Below, piece after piece: positions 46,580 to 54,871 of a stretch of DNA of 64,000 nucleotides. The first letter of the stretch is position 1. The number at the start of each line of letters is the position of its first letter. The position numbers were made by a program, and so were the translations under genes. The notes beneath the pieces were generated by a model. It saw only the letters and a list, made by a program, of their open reading frames with translations, was not told the origin of the DNA and did not search any database. This DNA comes from Methylorubrum populi (GTDB taxonomy: Bacteria; Pseudomonadota; Alphaproteobacteria; Rhizobiales; Beijerinckiaceae), in NCBI RefSeq assembly GCF_002355515.1, contig NZ_AP014809.1:1946501-2010500 (forward strand), read 5' to 3'.

Positions 46580-47710
46580 TCATCCCGGCGGGGGCGAGAA
46601 CGGCGCGGACGAGCCCGGCCGTGGCGGAAATGGATCAGCCGGGCGGGGCAGCGCGCCGCTGCTCGCCCGGTGCGGGGAGCGCGGGGTCGGACCCAGCGCG
46701 TGCGCGGTCTCGATGTTGTCGTAGAATTGCCGCGCGCTCTCGGCCCAGGTGTAGCGCAGGGCCTCCGCCCGGCAGCGCTCGCGCGGAATCGTGAGCGCCG
46801 CGAGGGCGGCCCTGCGCAGGTCGGTGTCGAGGGCACCCGCGCCGGTGCCGCCGATGACGTCGAGGGGCCCGGTGACGGGGAACGCTGCCACCGGCAGGCC
46901 CGAGGCCAGGGCTTCGAGCAGCACGATGCCGAAGGTGTCGGTGAGGCTCGGGAACAGGAAGACGTCGGCGCTGGCATAGACCCGCGCCAGCGCCTCGCCG
47001 GTGAGCGCGCCGAGGAAATGCGCCTCGGGCGCCAGCGCCTGGAGCCGGGCCCGGTCCGGCCCGTCGCCGACCACCACCTTGGAGCCCGGCAGGTCGAGGG
47101 CGAGGAAGGCGGCGAGATTCTTCTCCACCGCCAGCCGCCCGACCGAGAGGAAGATCGGGCGGGGCAGGTCGGGAAAGAGCTGTGCCCTGGCGTCCTCGCC
47201 GCGGGGGCGGAACAGGTCGGTGTCGACGCCCCGGGTCCAGCGCATCAGGCGGGTGAAGCCGCGTCCCGCCAATTCCCGTTCGAGGGAGGGCGTGCTCACC
47301 ATCGTACCGCTCGCCGCCGCGTGGAAGCGGCGCAGCCACGCGTAGCTCCAGGCCTCGGGCACGGGGGCGCGGGCGGCGAGGTATTCGGGAAAGCGGGTGT
47401 GGTAGCTCGTGGTGAAGGGCTGGTTCAGCGACAGGCAGGCGGCGCGCACCGCGTGGCCGATCGGCCCCTCGGTCGCGATGTGGACATGGCTCGGCGCGAG
47501 CCGCTTCCAGCGCGCGAGCACCCGCCCGCGGGTCACGAGGGAAAGCCGGATCTCGGAATAGCCCGGCATCGGCAGGGAGGCGAAGTCGGCCGGCGTCAGC
47601 ATCAGCGGCTCGACGCCGAGGCCGGCGGCGGCCTCGGCCATGCGCTCCACGGAGCGCACCACGCCGTTGACCTGCGGGTGCCACGCATCGGTGGCGAGCA
47701 GCAGCCTCAT
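46580..47710 (-). CDS. GT4-family glycosyltransferase (PimB/alpha-mannosyltransferase-like)
   Basis: The 376-residue product has the GT-B N-terminal start MRLLLATDAWHPQVNGVVRS, the donor-site segment RPIFLSVGRLAVEKNL, and FPSLTDTFGIVLLEALASGLP containing the EX7E motif. These enzymes move sugars from nucleotide donors to lipids or polysaccharides at the membrane. Beside the LpxH-like phosphatase gene (31 bp away), a lipid or LPS glycosylation role is likely. The last ~35 residues are Pro/Ser-rich. Confidence 0.88.
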   Translation of the reverse strand: MRLLLATDAWHPQVNGVVRSVERMAEAAAGLGVEPLMLTPADFASLPMPGYSEIRLSLVTRGRVLARWKRLAPSHVHIATEGPIGHAVRAACLSLNQPFTTSYHTRFPEYLAARAPVPEAWSYAWLRRFHAAASGTMVSTPSLERELAGRGFTRLMRWTRGVDTDLFRPRGEDARAQLFPDLPRPIFLSVGRLAVEKNLAAFLALDLPGSKVVVGDGPDRARLQALAPEAHFLGALTGEALARVYASADVFLFPSLTDTFGIVLLEALASGLPVAAFPVTGPLDVIGGTGAGALDTDLRRAALAALTIPRERCRAEALRYTWAESARQFYDNIETAHALGPTPRSPHRASSGALPRPADPFPPRPGSSAPFSPPPG

Positions 47711-47741
47711 TCCGGCCTCTTGGGGGATGTCATCGCTCGGC

Positions 47742-48554
47742 TCAGGCGACGGCGCGGCGGATCTCGGGCTCGAACGTCTCCGCGGCGCGGCGCTCGCGCA
47801 GCATGGTGGGGTAGTGCAGCACCTCCATCCGGCCGTCGTAATGCTCGACGATGCCGGTGCAGGATTCCACCCAGTCGCCGGTATTGAGGTAGGTCAGCCC
47901 CTCGACCTCGCGGTGGGCCGCGTGGTGGATGTGGCCGCAGATCACCCCGTCCGCGCCCTGGCGCCGGGCCTCGCTCGCCAGGAAGGTCTCGAACTGGCCG
48001 ATGAAGTTGACCGCGTTCTTCACCTTGAGCTTGGCCCAGGCCGAGAGCGACCAGTAGGCGAGCCCGAGGCGGCGGCGCACCCGGTTGACCACCGTGTTGA
48101 CGGTGAGCGCCGTGGTGTAGGCCCAGTCGCCGAGATGCGCGAGCCATTTGGAGTGGCGCACCACCATGTCGAACTGATCACCGTGGATGACGAGGTAGCG
48201 CTTGCCGTCGGCCGCGACATGGACCCGGCTGTCGGCGATCTCGATGCCGCCGAAGGTCGTGCCGATATAGTTGCGCAGGAACTCGTCGTGGTTGCCGGGC
48301 ACGTAGACGACATGCGCGCCCTTGCGCACCTTGCGCAGCAGTTTCTGCACCACGTCGTTGTGCGCCTGCGGCCAGTACCAGCCGGAGCGGAGCTGCCAAC
48401 CGTCGACGATGTCGCCGACGAGGTAGATCGTGTCGGCATCGACGTCGCGCAGGAAGTCGAGCAGCAGGGCCGCCTGGCAGCCCTTGGTGCCGAGATGCAG
48501 ATCGGACAGAAACAGCGTCCGAACGCGGATGGTCGATTCCGGATCTTGGGACAC
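47742..48554 (-). CDS. UDP-2,3-diacylglucosamine diphosphatase-family metallophosphoesterase (LpxH-like)
   Basis: The 270-residue product has the calcineurin-like metal motifs: LFLSDLHLGT, LVGDIVDGW, VPGNHDEFL, VIHGDQFD and GVICGHIHHAAH. LpxH cleaves UDP-diacylglucosamine in lipid A synthesis; this longer subgroup in alphaproteobacteria is annotated as LpxH-like though the true lipid A enzyme there is often LpxI. The GTG at 48554 has GGAGG five bases upstream and starts MSQDPES; the extension to 48608 is not family-like. Operon with the GT4 gene. Confidence 0.82.
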   Translation of the reverse strand: MSQDPESTIRVRTLFLSDLHLGTKGCQAALLLDFLRDVDADTIYLVGDIVDGWQLRSGWYWPQAHNDVVQKLLRKVRKGAHVVYVPGNHDEFLRNYIGTTFGGIEIADSRVHVAADGKRYLVIHGDQFDMVVRHSKWLAHLGDWAYTTALTVNTVVNRVRRRLGLAYWSLSAWAKLKVKNAVNFIGQFETFLASEARRQGADGVICGHIHHAAHREVEGLTYLNTGDWVESCTGIVEHYDGRMEVLHYPTMLRERRAAETFEPEIRRAVA

Positions 48555-49192
48555 GGGCGCCTCCGGCTTCTCACAACCGCATCGCGACGGAGGAGAGCCA
48601 AATCGCATTCCGATCTCAGTTTGATGACGGCCGTGCGCCTCGTCGTGTGGCGGTGCGGCCGCCGAGTTGCCCGTCTGCCACGCCGGACCCGGCCGGCCGC
48701 AGACCCGGTCCGCGGGCCGTGCATGCGAAAATCTTTTTGTTTTTCAGTTCAGTTTTTTCCGTTTTCCATTCCCAGGCGGGGGAGGCATAACGGCGGCCAA
48801 GGTCATCCGCCGCGCGTGCTTCGATGCGCGCGGCAAAACGCCCCCCGAGCGGTGTGGGAATGGCCGGGACGGATGGGAGCGCTGGACAATCAGCAGGAGC
48901 GCGCTTGAATGCGGCGCTGGGCTGACGCAACGAGGGTTCGGTCCTCTGGAGGCGACCGGCGTGGCTGCACGCGCCGCGACGCGGGCGGCATGACGGCCGC
49001 TTCGCCGCTCCGGGACGGTCAACGATCCGACATGGCAGGGATAGGGCCCCGGCCCGCGCGAGGCCTTTTCGTGCGCGGTGCGGGGAGGCCGTACGACGTT
49101 TCGCGGCGGGCTTGTGCCCGCCACCAGGATCGGACGGGATCGCGGCCTTAACGGCTGGTCCGTCCAGAACGATGTAATTGGAGGAAACTTTC
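48555..49192. promoter_or_regulatory. Long upstream region of the serine-cycle cluster
   Basis: The 638 bp upstream of sga contain no supported gene. A T-rich block at 48731-48770 contrasts with the GC-rich surroundings. A hairpin GGCGGGCTTGTGCCCGCC occupies 49105-49122. The inverted repeat GGACGG/CCGTCC (about 49132 and 49161) is near the start. The known LysR-type regulator QscR activates this promoter in M. extorquens; its exact site cannot be assigned from sequence alone. The divergent LpxH-like gene is also served from this region. Confidence 0.6.
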
Positions 49193-50401
49193 ATGGCGGC
49201 AACGAGACGTCCGGGACGCAACCACCTGTTCGTTCCTGGCCCGACCAACATCCCGGACCGGGTGATGCGCGCCATGATGGTGCAGTCCGAGGATCATCGC
49301 TCGGTCGACTTCCCCGCGCTGACCAAGCCGCTGTTCGAGGACACCAAGAAGGTGTTCGGCTCGACCGAGGGCACGATCTTCCTGTTCCCGGCCTCCGGCA
49401 CCGGCATCTGGGAATCGGCGCTGACCAACACGCTCGCCCGCGGCGACAAGGTGCTGACCTCGCGCTACGGCCAGTTCAGCCACCTCTGGATCGACATGGC
49501 CCAGCGCCTCGGCCTCGACGTGATCGTCCAGGAGGAGGAGTGGGGCACCGGCGCCAAGCCCGAGAAGATCGAGGAGGCCCTGCGCGCCGACAAAAACCAT
49601 GAGATCAAGGCGGTCATGGTGGTCCACAACGAGACCGCGACCGGCGTGACCTCGAATATCGGTGCCGTGCGCAAGGCGATCGACGCCGCCGGCCACCCGG
49701 CCATGCTGTTCGTCGACGGCGTGTCCTCGATCGGCTCGCTGCCGTTCTACGCCGACGAGTGGAAGGTCGACTGCGCCATCGCCGGTTCCCAGAAGGGCCT
49801 GATGCTGCCCGCCGGCCTCGGCGTGATCTGCGTCAGCCAGAAGGCGCTCAAGGCCGCCGAGGGCTCGTCCGGCCGCAACGACCGGCTCGCCCGCGTCTAC
49901 TTCGATTGGGAAGACCACAAGAAGCAGAACCCGGCCGGCTACTTCCCCTACACCCCGCCGCTGCCGCTGCTCTACGGCCTGCGCGAGGCGCTCGCCTGCC
50001 TGTTCGAGGAAGGCCTGGAGAACGTCTATCACCGCCACGCCGTGCTCGGCGAGGCGACCCGCCAGGCCGTCGCGGCCTGGGGCTTGAAGACCTGCGCCAA
50101 GTCGCCGGAGTGGAACTCCGACACCGTCACCGCCATCCTGGCGCCCGAGGGTGTGGACGCGGCCAAGATCATCAAGCACGCCTATGTGCGCTACAACCTC
50201 GCGCTCGGCGCCGGCCTGTCTCAGGTCGCGGGCAAGGTGTTCCGCATCGGCCATGTCGGTGACCTGAACGAGCTGTCCCTGCTCGGCGCCATCGCCGGTG
50301 CCGAGATGTCGCTCCTCGACAACGGCGTAAAGGTGACTCCGGGCTCGGGCGTGGCCGCGGCCTCCAGCTACCTGCGTGAGAACCCCCTCTCGAAGTCCTG
50401 A
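49193..50401 (+). CDS. sga: Serine-glyoxylate aminotransferase
   Basis: The 402-residue PLP enzyme converts serine plus glyoxylate to hydroxypyruvate plus glycine, a central serine-cycle step. Features are the N-terminal GRNHLFVPGPTNIPDRV, VHNETATGVTSN, LFVDGVSSIGS, the PLP lysine in AGSQKGLMLPAG, and SPEWNSDTVTAIL near the C-terminal domain. The ATG at 49193 follows TTGGAGGAAAC; the frame upstream to 49178 adds five residues. It is the first gene of the serine-cycle cluster, and length matches the methylotroph enzyme. Confidence 0.97.
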   Translation: MAATRRPGRNHLFVPGPTNIPDRVMRAMMVQSEDHRSVDFPALTKPLFEDTKKVFGSTEGTIFLFPASGTGIWESALTNTLARGDKVLTSRYGQFSHLWIDMAQRLGLDVIVQEEEWGTGAKPEKIEEALRADKNHEIKAVMVVHNETATGVTSNIGAVRKAIDAAGHPAMLFVDGVSSIGSLPFYADEWKVDCAIAGSQKGLMLPAGLGVICVSQKALKAAEGSSGRNDRLARVYFDWEDHKKQNPAGYFPYTPPLPLLYGLREALACLFEEGLENVYHRHAVLGEATRQAVAAWGLKTCAKSPEWNSDTVTAILAPEGVDAAKIIKHAYVRYNLALGAGLSQVAGKVFRIGHVGDLNELSLLGAIAGAEMSLLDNGVKVTPGSGVAAASSYLRENPLSKS

Positions 50402-50410
50402 TTTTGGTGA

Positions 50411-50491
50411 GCGGCGCCGGTTCCAACGGCGCCGCTTCCGCTCAATATAAGAACGGCGCCCCCTGCCACGGCCGGCTGGCCGTGGCAGGGG
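50411..50491 (+). repeat. Two tandem GC-rich hairpins in the sga-hprA junction
   Basis: First stem: GCGGCGCCG (50411-50419) with CGGCGCCGC (50427-50435). Second stem: CCCCTGCCACGGCC (50460-50473) with GGCCGTGGCAGGGG (50478-50491), 14 perfect base pairs with a GGCT loop. AT-rich bases (CAATATAAGAA) lie between them. No strong T-run follows, so they may attenuate, process or stabilise the mRNA rather than simply terminate it. Confidence 0.8.
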
Positions 50492-50561
50492 AAACGCGTC
50501 GAAGCAGGTGAGGAAACGGGGCCGGCGTTACGCCCGCCGGTCGATCCGGAAGGGGTCCAGA

Positions 50562-51506
50562 ATGACAAAGAAAGTCGTCTTCCTCGATCGCGAGTCGCTC
50601 GACGCGACGGTGCGCGAATTCAACTTCCCGCACGAGTACAAGGAATACGAGTCGACCTGGACGCCGGAAGAGATCGTGGAGCGCCTTCAGGGCGCCGAGA
50701 TCGCGATCATCAACAAGGTGCCGATGCGCGCCGACACGCTGAAGCAGCTTCCCGACCTGAAGCTGATCGCGGTGGCCGCCACGGGCACGGACGTCGTCGA
50801 CAAGGCCGCGGCCAAGACCCAGGGCATCACGACCGTCAACATCCGCAACTACGCCTTCAACACCGTGCCCGAGCACGTGGTCGGCCTGATGTTCGCCCTG
50901 CGCCGGGCGATCGTGCCCTACGCCAACTCGGTGCGCCGGGGCGATTGGAACAAGTCGAAGCAGTTCTGCTACTTCGACTATCCGATCTACGACATCGCCG
51001 GCTCGACGCTCGGCATCATCGGCTACGGCGCGCTCGGCAAGTCGATCGCCAAGCGGGCCGAGGCGCTGGGCATGAAGGTGCTGGCCTACGACGTGTTCCC
51101 GCAGGACGGCCTCGTCGATCTCGAGACGATCCTGACCCAGTCCGACGTCATCACGCTGCACGTGCCGCTCACCCCCGACACCAAGAACATGATCGGGGCC
51201 GAGCAGCTCAAGAAGATGAAGAAGTCGGCGATCCTCATCAACACGGCCCGCGGCGGGCTCGTGGACGAGGCGGCCCTTCTCCAGGCGCTCAAGGACGGCA
51301 CCATCGGCGGCGCCGGCTTCGACGTGGTGGCCCAGGAGCCCCCGAAGGACGGCAACATCCTGTGCGAGGCCGACCTGCCGAACCTGATCGTCACCCCCCA
51401 CGTGGCCTGGGCGAGCAAGGAGGCGATGCAGATCCTCGCCGACCAGCTCGTGGACAACGTCGAGGCCTTCGTCGCGGGCAAGCCGCAGAACGTCGTCGAA
51501 GCGTAA
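50562..51506 (+). CDS. hprA: NADH-dependent hydroxypyruvate reductase
   Basis: The 314-residue D-2-hydroxyacid dehydrogenase reduces hydroxypyruvate to D-glycerate in the serine cycle. It has the NAD-binding GIIGYGALGKSIAKRAE, catalytic Arg in INTARGGLVDE, Glu in DVVAQEPP and His in VTPHVAWAS. ATG 50562 follows GGAAGGGGTCC; the Arg-rich extension from 50508 is rejected. Size equals the characterised methylotroph enzyme. It follows sga after a hairpin-rich 160-bp gap. Confidence 0.97.
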   Translation: MTKKVVFLDRESLDATVREFNFPHEYKEYESTWTPEEIVERLQGAEIAIINKVPMRADTLKQLPDLKLIAVAATGTDVVDKAAAKTQGITTVNIRNYAFNTVPEHVVGLMFALRRAIVPYANSVRRGDWNKSKQFCYFDYPIYDIAGSTLGIIGYGALGKSIAKRAEALGMKVLAYDVFPQDGLVDLETILTQSDVITLHVPLTPDTKNMIGAEQLKKMKKSAILINTARGGLVDEAALLQALKDGTIGGAGFDVVAQEPPKDGNILCEADLPNLIVTPHVAWASKEAMQILADQLVDNVEAFVAGKPQNVVEA

Positions 51507-51653
51507 GGCGCGCCGGCCTCGGAACGGGGCCGCGTCACGAAAAGAATCTAAGGGGCGAGGACGACCGGGGCTGCACGGCCCTGGGCTCATCCTCCATGCA
51601 GAGGCGCCGCGTGATCCGTCACCGCGGTCCATGACCAACCGGCCAGAGGAACC

Positions 51654-52520
51654 ATGTCCAAGAAGCTGCTCTTCCAGTTCGACACCGATCCCACGCCGAG
51701 CGTGTTCGACGTCGTCGTCGGCTACGACGGCGGTGCCGACCACATCACCGGCTACGGCAACGTCACGCCCGAGAACGTCGGCGCCTATGTCGACGGCACG
51801 ATCTACACCCGCGGCGGCAAGGAGAAGCAGTCGACGGCGATCTTCGTCGGCGGCGGCGACATGGCGGCCGGCGAGCGGGTGTTCGCGGCGGTGAAGAAGC
51901 GCTTCTTCGGCCCGTTCCGCGTCTCCTGCATGCTGGATTCGAACGGCTCCAACACCACCGCCGCGGCGGGCGTGGCACTCGTCGTCAAGGCGGCGGGCGG
52001 CTCGGTCAAGGGCAAGAAGGCCGTGGTGCTCGCGGGCACCGGCCCGGTCGGCATGCGCTCGGCGGCGCTGCTCGCCGGCGAGGGCGCCGAGGTCGTGCTG
52101 TGCGGGCGCAAGCTCGACAAGGCGCAGGCCGCGGCCGATTCCGTGAACAAGCGCTTCAAGGTGAACGTCACCGCCGCCGAGACCCCGGACGACGCCTCGC
52201 GCTCGGAGGTGATCAAGGGCGCCCACCTCATCTTCACCGCTGGCGCGATCGGCCTCGAACTGCTGCCGCAGGCGGCTTGGCAGAACGAGTCCTCGGTCGA
52301 GATCGTGGCCGATTACAACGCCCAGCCGCCGCTCGGCATCGGCGGGATCGATGCGACCGACAAGGGCAAGGAGTACGGCGGAAAGCGCGCCTTCGGTGCG
52401 CTCGGCATCGGCGGCCTGAAGCTCAAGCTGCACCGCGCCTGCATCGCCAAGCTGTTCGAGTCGAGCGAAGGCGTCTTCGACGCCGAGGAGATCTACAAGC
52501 TGGCCAAGGAAATGGCCTGA
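51654..52520 (+). CDS. mtdA: NADP-dependent methylene-H4F / methylene-H4MPT dehydrogenase
   Basis: The 288-residue product matches MtdA of methylotrophs. The N-terminus (KKLLFQFDTDPTPSVFDVVVGYDGGADH, given in part: LLFQFDTDPTPS) and the NADP-binding VVLAGTGPVGMRSAALLAGE are diagnostic. MtdA oxidises methylene-H4F or methylene-H4MPT with NADP and controls C1 flux between formate production and assimilation. ATG 51654 follows AGAGGAACC. It is in a cassette with fchA. Confidence 0.97.
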   Translation: MSKKLLFQFDTDPTPSVFDVVVGYDGGADHITGYGNVTPENVGAYVDGTIYTRGGKEKQSTAIFVGGGDMAAGERVFAAVKKRFFGPFRVSCMLDSNGSNTTAAAGVALVVKAAGGSVKGKKAVVLAGTGPVGMRSAALLAGEGAEVVLCGRKLDKAQAAADSVNKRFKVNVTAAETPDDASRSEVIKGAHLIFTAGAIGLELLPQAAWQNESSVEIVADYNAQPPLGIGGIDATDKGKEYGGKRAFGALGIGGLKLKLHRACIAKLFESSEGVFDAEEIYKLAKEMA

Positions 52521-52553
52521 CGGCTCACGGCCCTAAAGGGTCACAGCTCAAGG

Positions 52554-52578
52554 GGCGGCGCCGGCCTTCGGCGCCGCC
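52554..52578 (+). repeat. Hairpin in the mtdA-fchA junction
   Basis: GGCGGCGCCG (52554-52563) pairs with CGGCGCCGCC (52569-52578), loop GCCTT. Its core GGCGCCG recurs in the first hairpin before hprA. It lies 37 bases before the fchA start. Confidence 0.75.
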
Positions 52579-52614
52579 TCGACGAACCAACAAGAATTGA
52601 CAGGGGAGGGACCC

Positions 52615-53241
52615 ATGGCCGCGAACGAGACGATCGAAACCTTCCTCGACGGCCTGGCGAGTTCGGCTCCGACCCCCGGCGGCGGCGGGGCGGCGGCGAT
52701 CTCCGGCGCCATGGGCGCGGCGCTGGTCTCGATGGTCTGCAACCTCACCATCGGCAAGAAGAAGTACGTCGAGGTCGAGGCCGACCTGAAGCAGGTGCTG
52801 GAGAAGTCGGAAGGCCTGCGCCGGACGTTGACCGGCATGATCGCCGACGACGTCGAGGCGTTCGATGCGGTGATGGGCGCCTACGGGCTGCCGAAGAACA
52901 CCGACGAGGAGAAGGCCGCCCGCGCCGCCAAGATCCAGGAGGCCCTGAAGACCGCGACCGACGTGCCGCTCGCCTGCTGCCGCGTCTGCCGCGAGGTGAT
53001 CGATCTCGCCGAGATCGTCGCCGAGAAGGGCAATCTCAACGTGATTTCGGACGCCGGTGTCGCGGTGCTGTCGGCCTATGCCGGCCTGCGCTCGGCGGCG
53101 CTCAACGTCTACGTCAACGCCAAGGGCCTGGACGACCGCGCCTTCGCCGAGGAGCGGCTGAAGGAGCTGGAATCCCTGCTGGCCGAGGCCGGCGCGATCA
53201 ACGAGCGCGTCTACGCGGTCGTGAAGGCCAAGGTGAACTGA
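52615..53241 (+). CDS. fchA: Methenyl-tetrahydrofolate cyclohydrolase
   Basis: The 208-residue product is a member of the cyclodeaminase/cyclohydrolase family (FTCD C-terminal type), unrelated to FolD. Its start has SSAPTPGGGGAAAISGAMGAALVSM and NLTIGKKKY, seen in parts as APTPGGGGAAAISGAMG. FchA interconverts methenyl-H4F and 10-formyl-H4F in the C1 assimilation branch with MtdA. ATG 52615 follows GGGGAGGGACCC. A long hairpin lies directly after the stop. Confidence 0.96.
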   Translation: MAANETIETFLDGLASSAPTPGGGGAAAISGAMGAALVSMVCNLTIGKKKYVEVEADLKQVLEKSEGLRRTLTGMIADDVEAFDAVMGAYGLPKNTDEEKAARAAKIQEALKTATDVPLACCRVCREVIDLAEIVAEKGNLNVISDAGVAVLSAYAGLRSAALNVYVNAKGLDDRAFAEERLKELESLLAEAGAINERVYAVVKAKVN

Positions 53242-53247
53242 GACCTA

Positions 53248-53280
53248 CGCATCCGCCCGCCGTCATCGCGGGCGGATGCG
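53248..53280 (+). terminator. Long hairpin after fchA
   Basis: CGCATCCGCCCGC (53248-53260) pairs perfectly with GCGGGCGGATGCG (53268-53280). There is no T-run, so termination may be partial and allow read-through to mtkA. Confidence 0.65.
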
Positions 53281-53374
53281 AAGCCATTCCCGAGTGTAAC
53301 GGTTCCGGCCGGGGCGAGTCCTGTGGCTGCGCCTCGCAAGGACTGAGAGCGGACGGCCGCCGTCCAACCCTGCC

Positions 53375-53479
53375 CCTCGTCCTGAGGTGCCGCGAAGCGG
53401 CCTCCGAGGACCTTCCGTGACCCGCGCGATTTCTGGACGATCCTTCGAGGTCCGCTCACGCGGGCACCTCAGGATGAGG
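53375..53479. repeat. Dispersed palindromic repeat (MITE-like), 105 bp
   Basis: CCTCGTCCTGAGGTGCC (53375-53391) is inverted as GGCACCTCAGGATGAGG (53463-53479) with one G-T wobble, and inner segments (AGCGGCCTCCGAGGAC and TTCGAGGTCCGCT) are also loosely complementary. The outer sequence resembles the common intergenic repeat of Rhizobiales. It sits inside the serine-cycle cluster between fchA and mtkA. Confidence 0.7.
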
Positions 53480-53514
53480 GCGAGGGCAGGACGAGCGTTG
53501 CTACACCCAGTGTC

Positions 53515-53676
53515 CGCGCCGCCCGATCCTCAATTTAGAAGCCCGCTAAGTCTCTGACGGGCAAGCAAACTAAAGTACCAAAAAAGAAAAAATTGAGAGC
53601 CGACCCGCTTCCCGAAAAGTAATTTTTCCGCGAAGGTTGGCCCAACAAAAACGACGGAAACGCGAAGGAGGTCTCG
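53515..53676 (+). promoter_or_regulatory. AT-rich leader of mtkA, probable second promoter
   Basis: About 160 bp including GTACCAAAAAAGAAAAAATT and AAGTAATTTTTCC are far poorer in GC than anything nearby. A short stem GCCCG/CGGGC (about 53543-53564) is present. It ends in GAAGGAGG, a near-perfect ribosome site for mtkA. The composition suits a promoter or regulatory leader for mtkA-mtkB-ppc-mclA. Confidence 0.55.
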
Positions 53677-54849
53677 ATGGACGTTCACGAGTACCAAGCC
53701 AAGGAGCTGCTCGCGAGCTTCGGGGTCGCCGTCCCGAAGGGCGCCGTGGCCTTCAGCCCGGATCAGGCGGTCTACGCGGCGACCGAGCTCGGCGGCTCGT
53801 TCTGGGCGGTGAAGGCTCAGATCCATGCCGGCGCCCGCGGGAAGGCCGGCGGGATCAAGCTCTGCCGCACCTACAACGAGGTGCGCGACGCCGCCCGCGA
53901 CCTGCTGGGGAAACGCCTCGTCACCCTTCAGACCGGACCTGAGGGCAAGCCAGTCCAGCGCGTCTATGTCGAGACCGCCGACCCGTTCGAGCGCGAACTC
54001 TATCTCGGCTACGTTCTCGATCGGAAGGCCGAGCGCGTCCGCGTCATCGCCTCCCAGCGCGGCGGCATGGATATCGAAGAGATCGCCGCCAAGGAGCCCG
54101 AGGCGCTGATCCAGGTCGTGGTCGAGCCGGCGGTCGGCCTGCAGCAGTTCCAGGCCCGCGAGATCGCGTTCCAGCTCGGGCTCAACATCAAGCAGGTTTC
54201 GGCCGCGGTGAAGACCATCATGAACGCCTACCGGGCGTTCCGCGACTGCGACGGCACCATGCTGGAGATCAACCCGCTCGTCGTCACCAAGGACGACCGG
54301 GTGCTGGCGCTCGACGCCAAGATGTCCTTCGACGACAACGCCCTGTTCCGCCGCCGCAACATCGCGGACATGCACGACCCATCCCAGGGCGATCCCCGCG
54401 AGGCCCAGGCCGCCGAGCACAATCTCAGCTATATCGGCCTCGACGGCGAGATCGGCTGCATCGTCAACGGAGCGGGTCTGGCCATGGCGACCATGGACAT
54501 GATCAAGCACGCGGGCGGCGAGCCGGCGAATTTTTTGGATGTGGGTGGTGGTGCCAGCCCAGACCGGGTTGCGACGGCCTTCCGTCTCGTCCTGTCCGAC
54601 CGCAACGTGAAGGCGATCCTCGTCAACATTTTCGCCGGCATCAACCGCTGCGACTGGGTCGCCGAGGGCGTGGTGAAGGCCGCGCGCGAGGTGAAGATCG
54701 ACGTGCCGCTCGTGGTGCGTCTGGCCGGCACGAATGTCGAGGAGGGCCAGAAAATCCTCGCCGAGAGCGGGCTCGACCTCATCACCGCCGACACCCTCAC
54801 GGAAGCCGCGCGCAAGGCCGTCGAAGCCTGCCACGGCGCCAAGCACTGA
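53677..54849 (+). CDS. mtkA: Malate thiokinase (malyl-CoA synthetase) large/beta subunit
   Basis: The 390-residue ATP-grasp protein ([17 protein letters not shown]) is homologous to succinyl-CoA synthetase beta. Motifs include [38 protein letters not shown], and [11 protein letters not shown] followed by [11 protein letters not shown]. MtkAB makes malyl-CoA from malate, CoA and ATP in the serine cycle; the methylotroph cluster context distinguishes it from SucC. It starts after GAAGGAGG and is followed by mtkB after 22 bp. Confidence 0.96.
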   Translation: MDVHEYQAKELLASFGVAVPKGAVAFSPDQAVYAATELGGSFWAVKAQIHAGARGKAGGIKLCRTYNEVRDAARDLLGKRLVTLQTGPEGKPVQRVYVETADPFERELYLGYVLDRKAERVRVIASQRGGMDIEEIAAKEPEALIQVVVEPAVGLQQFQAREIAFQLGLNIKQVSAAVKTIMNAYRAFRDCDGTMLEINPLVVTKDDRVLALDAKMSFDDNALFRRRNIADMHDPSQGDPREAQAAEHNLSYIGLDGEIGCIVNGAGLAMATMDMIKHAGGEPANFLDVGGGASPDRVATAFRLVLSDRNVKAILVNIFAGINRCDWVAEGVVKAAREVKIDVPLVVRLAGTNVEEGQKILAESGLDLITADTLTEAARKAVEACHGAKH

Positions 54850-54871
54850 CGAACGGGGGAGGAATCACGCC

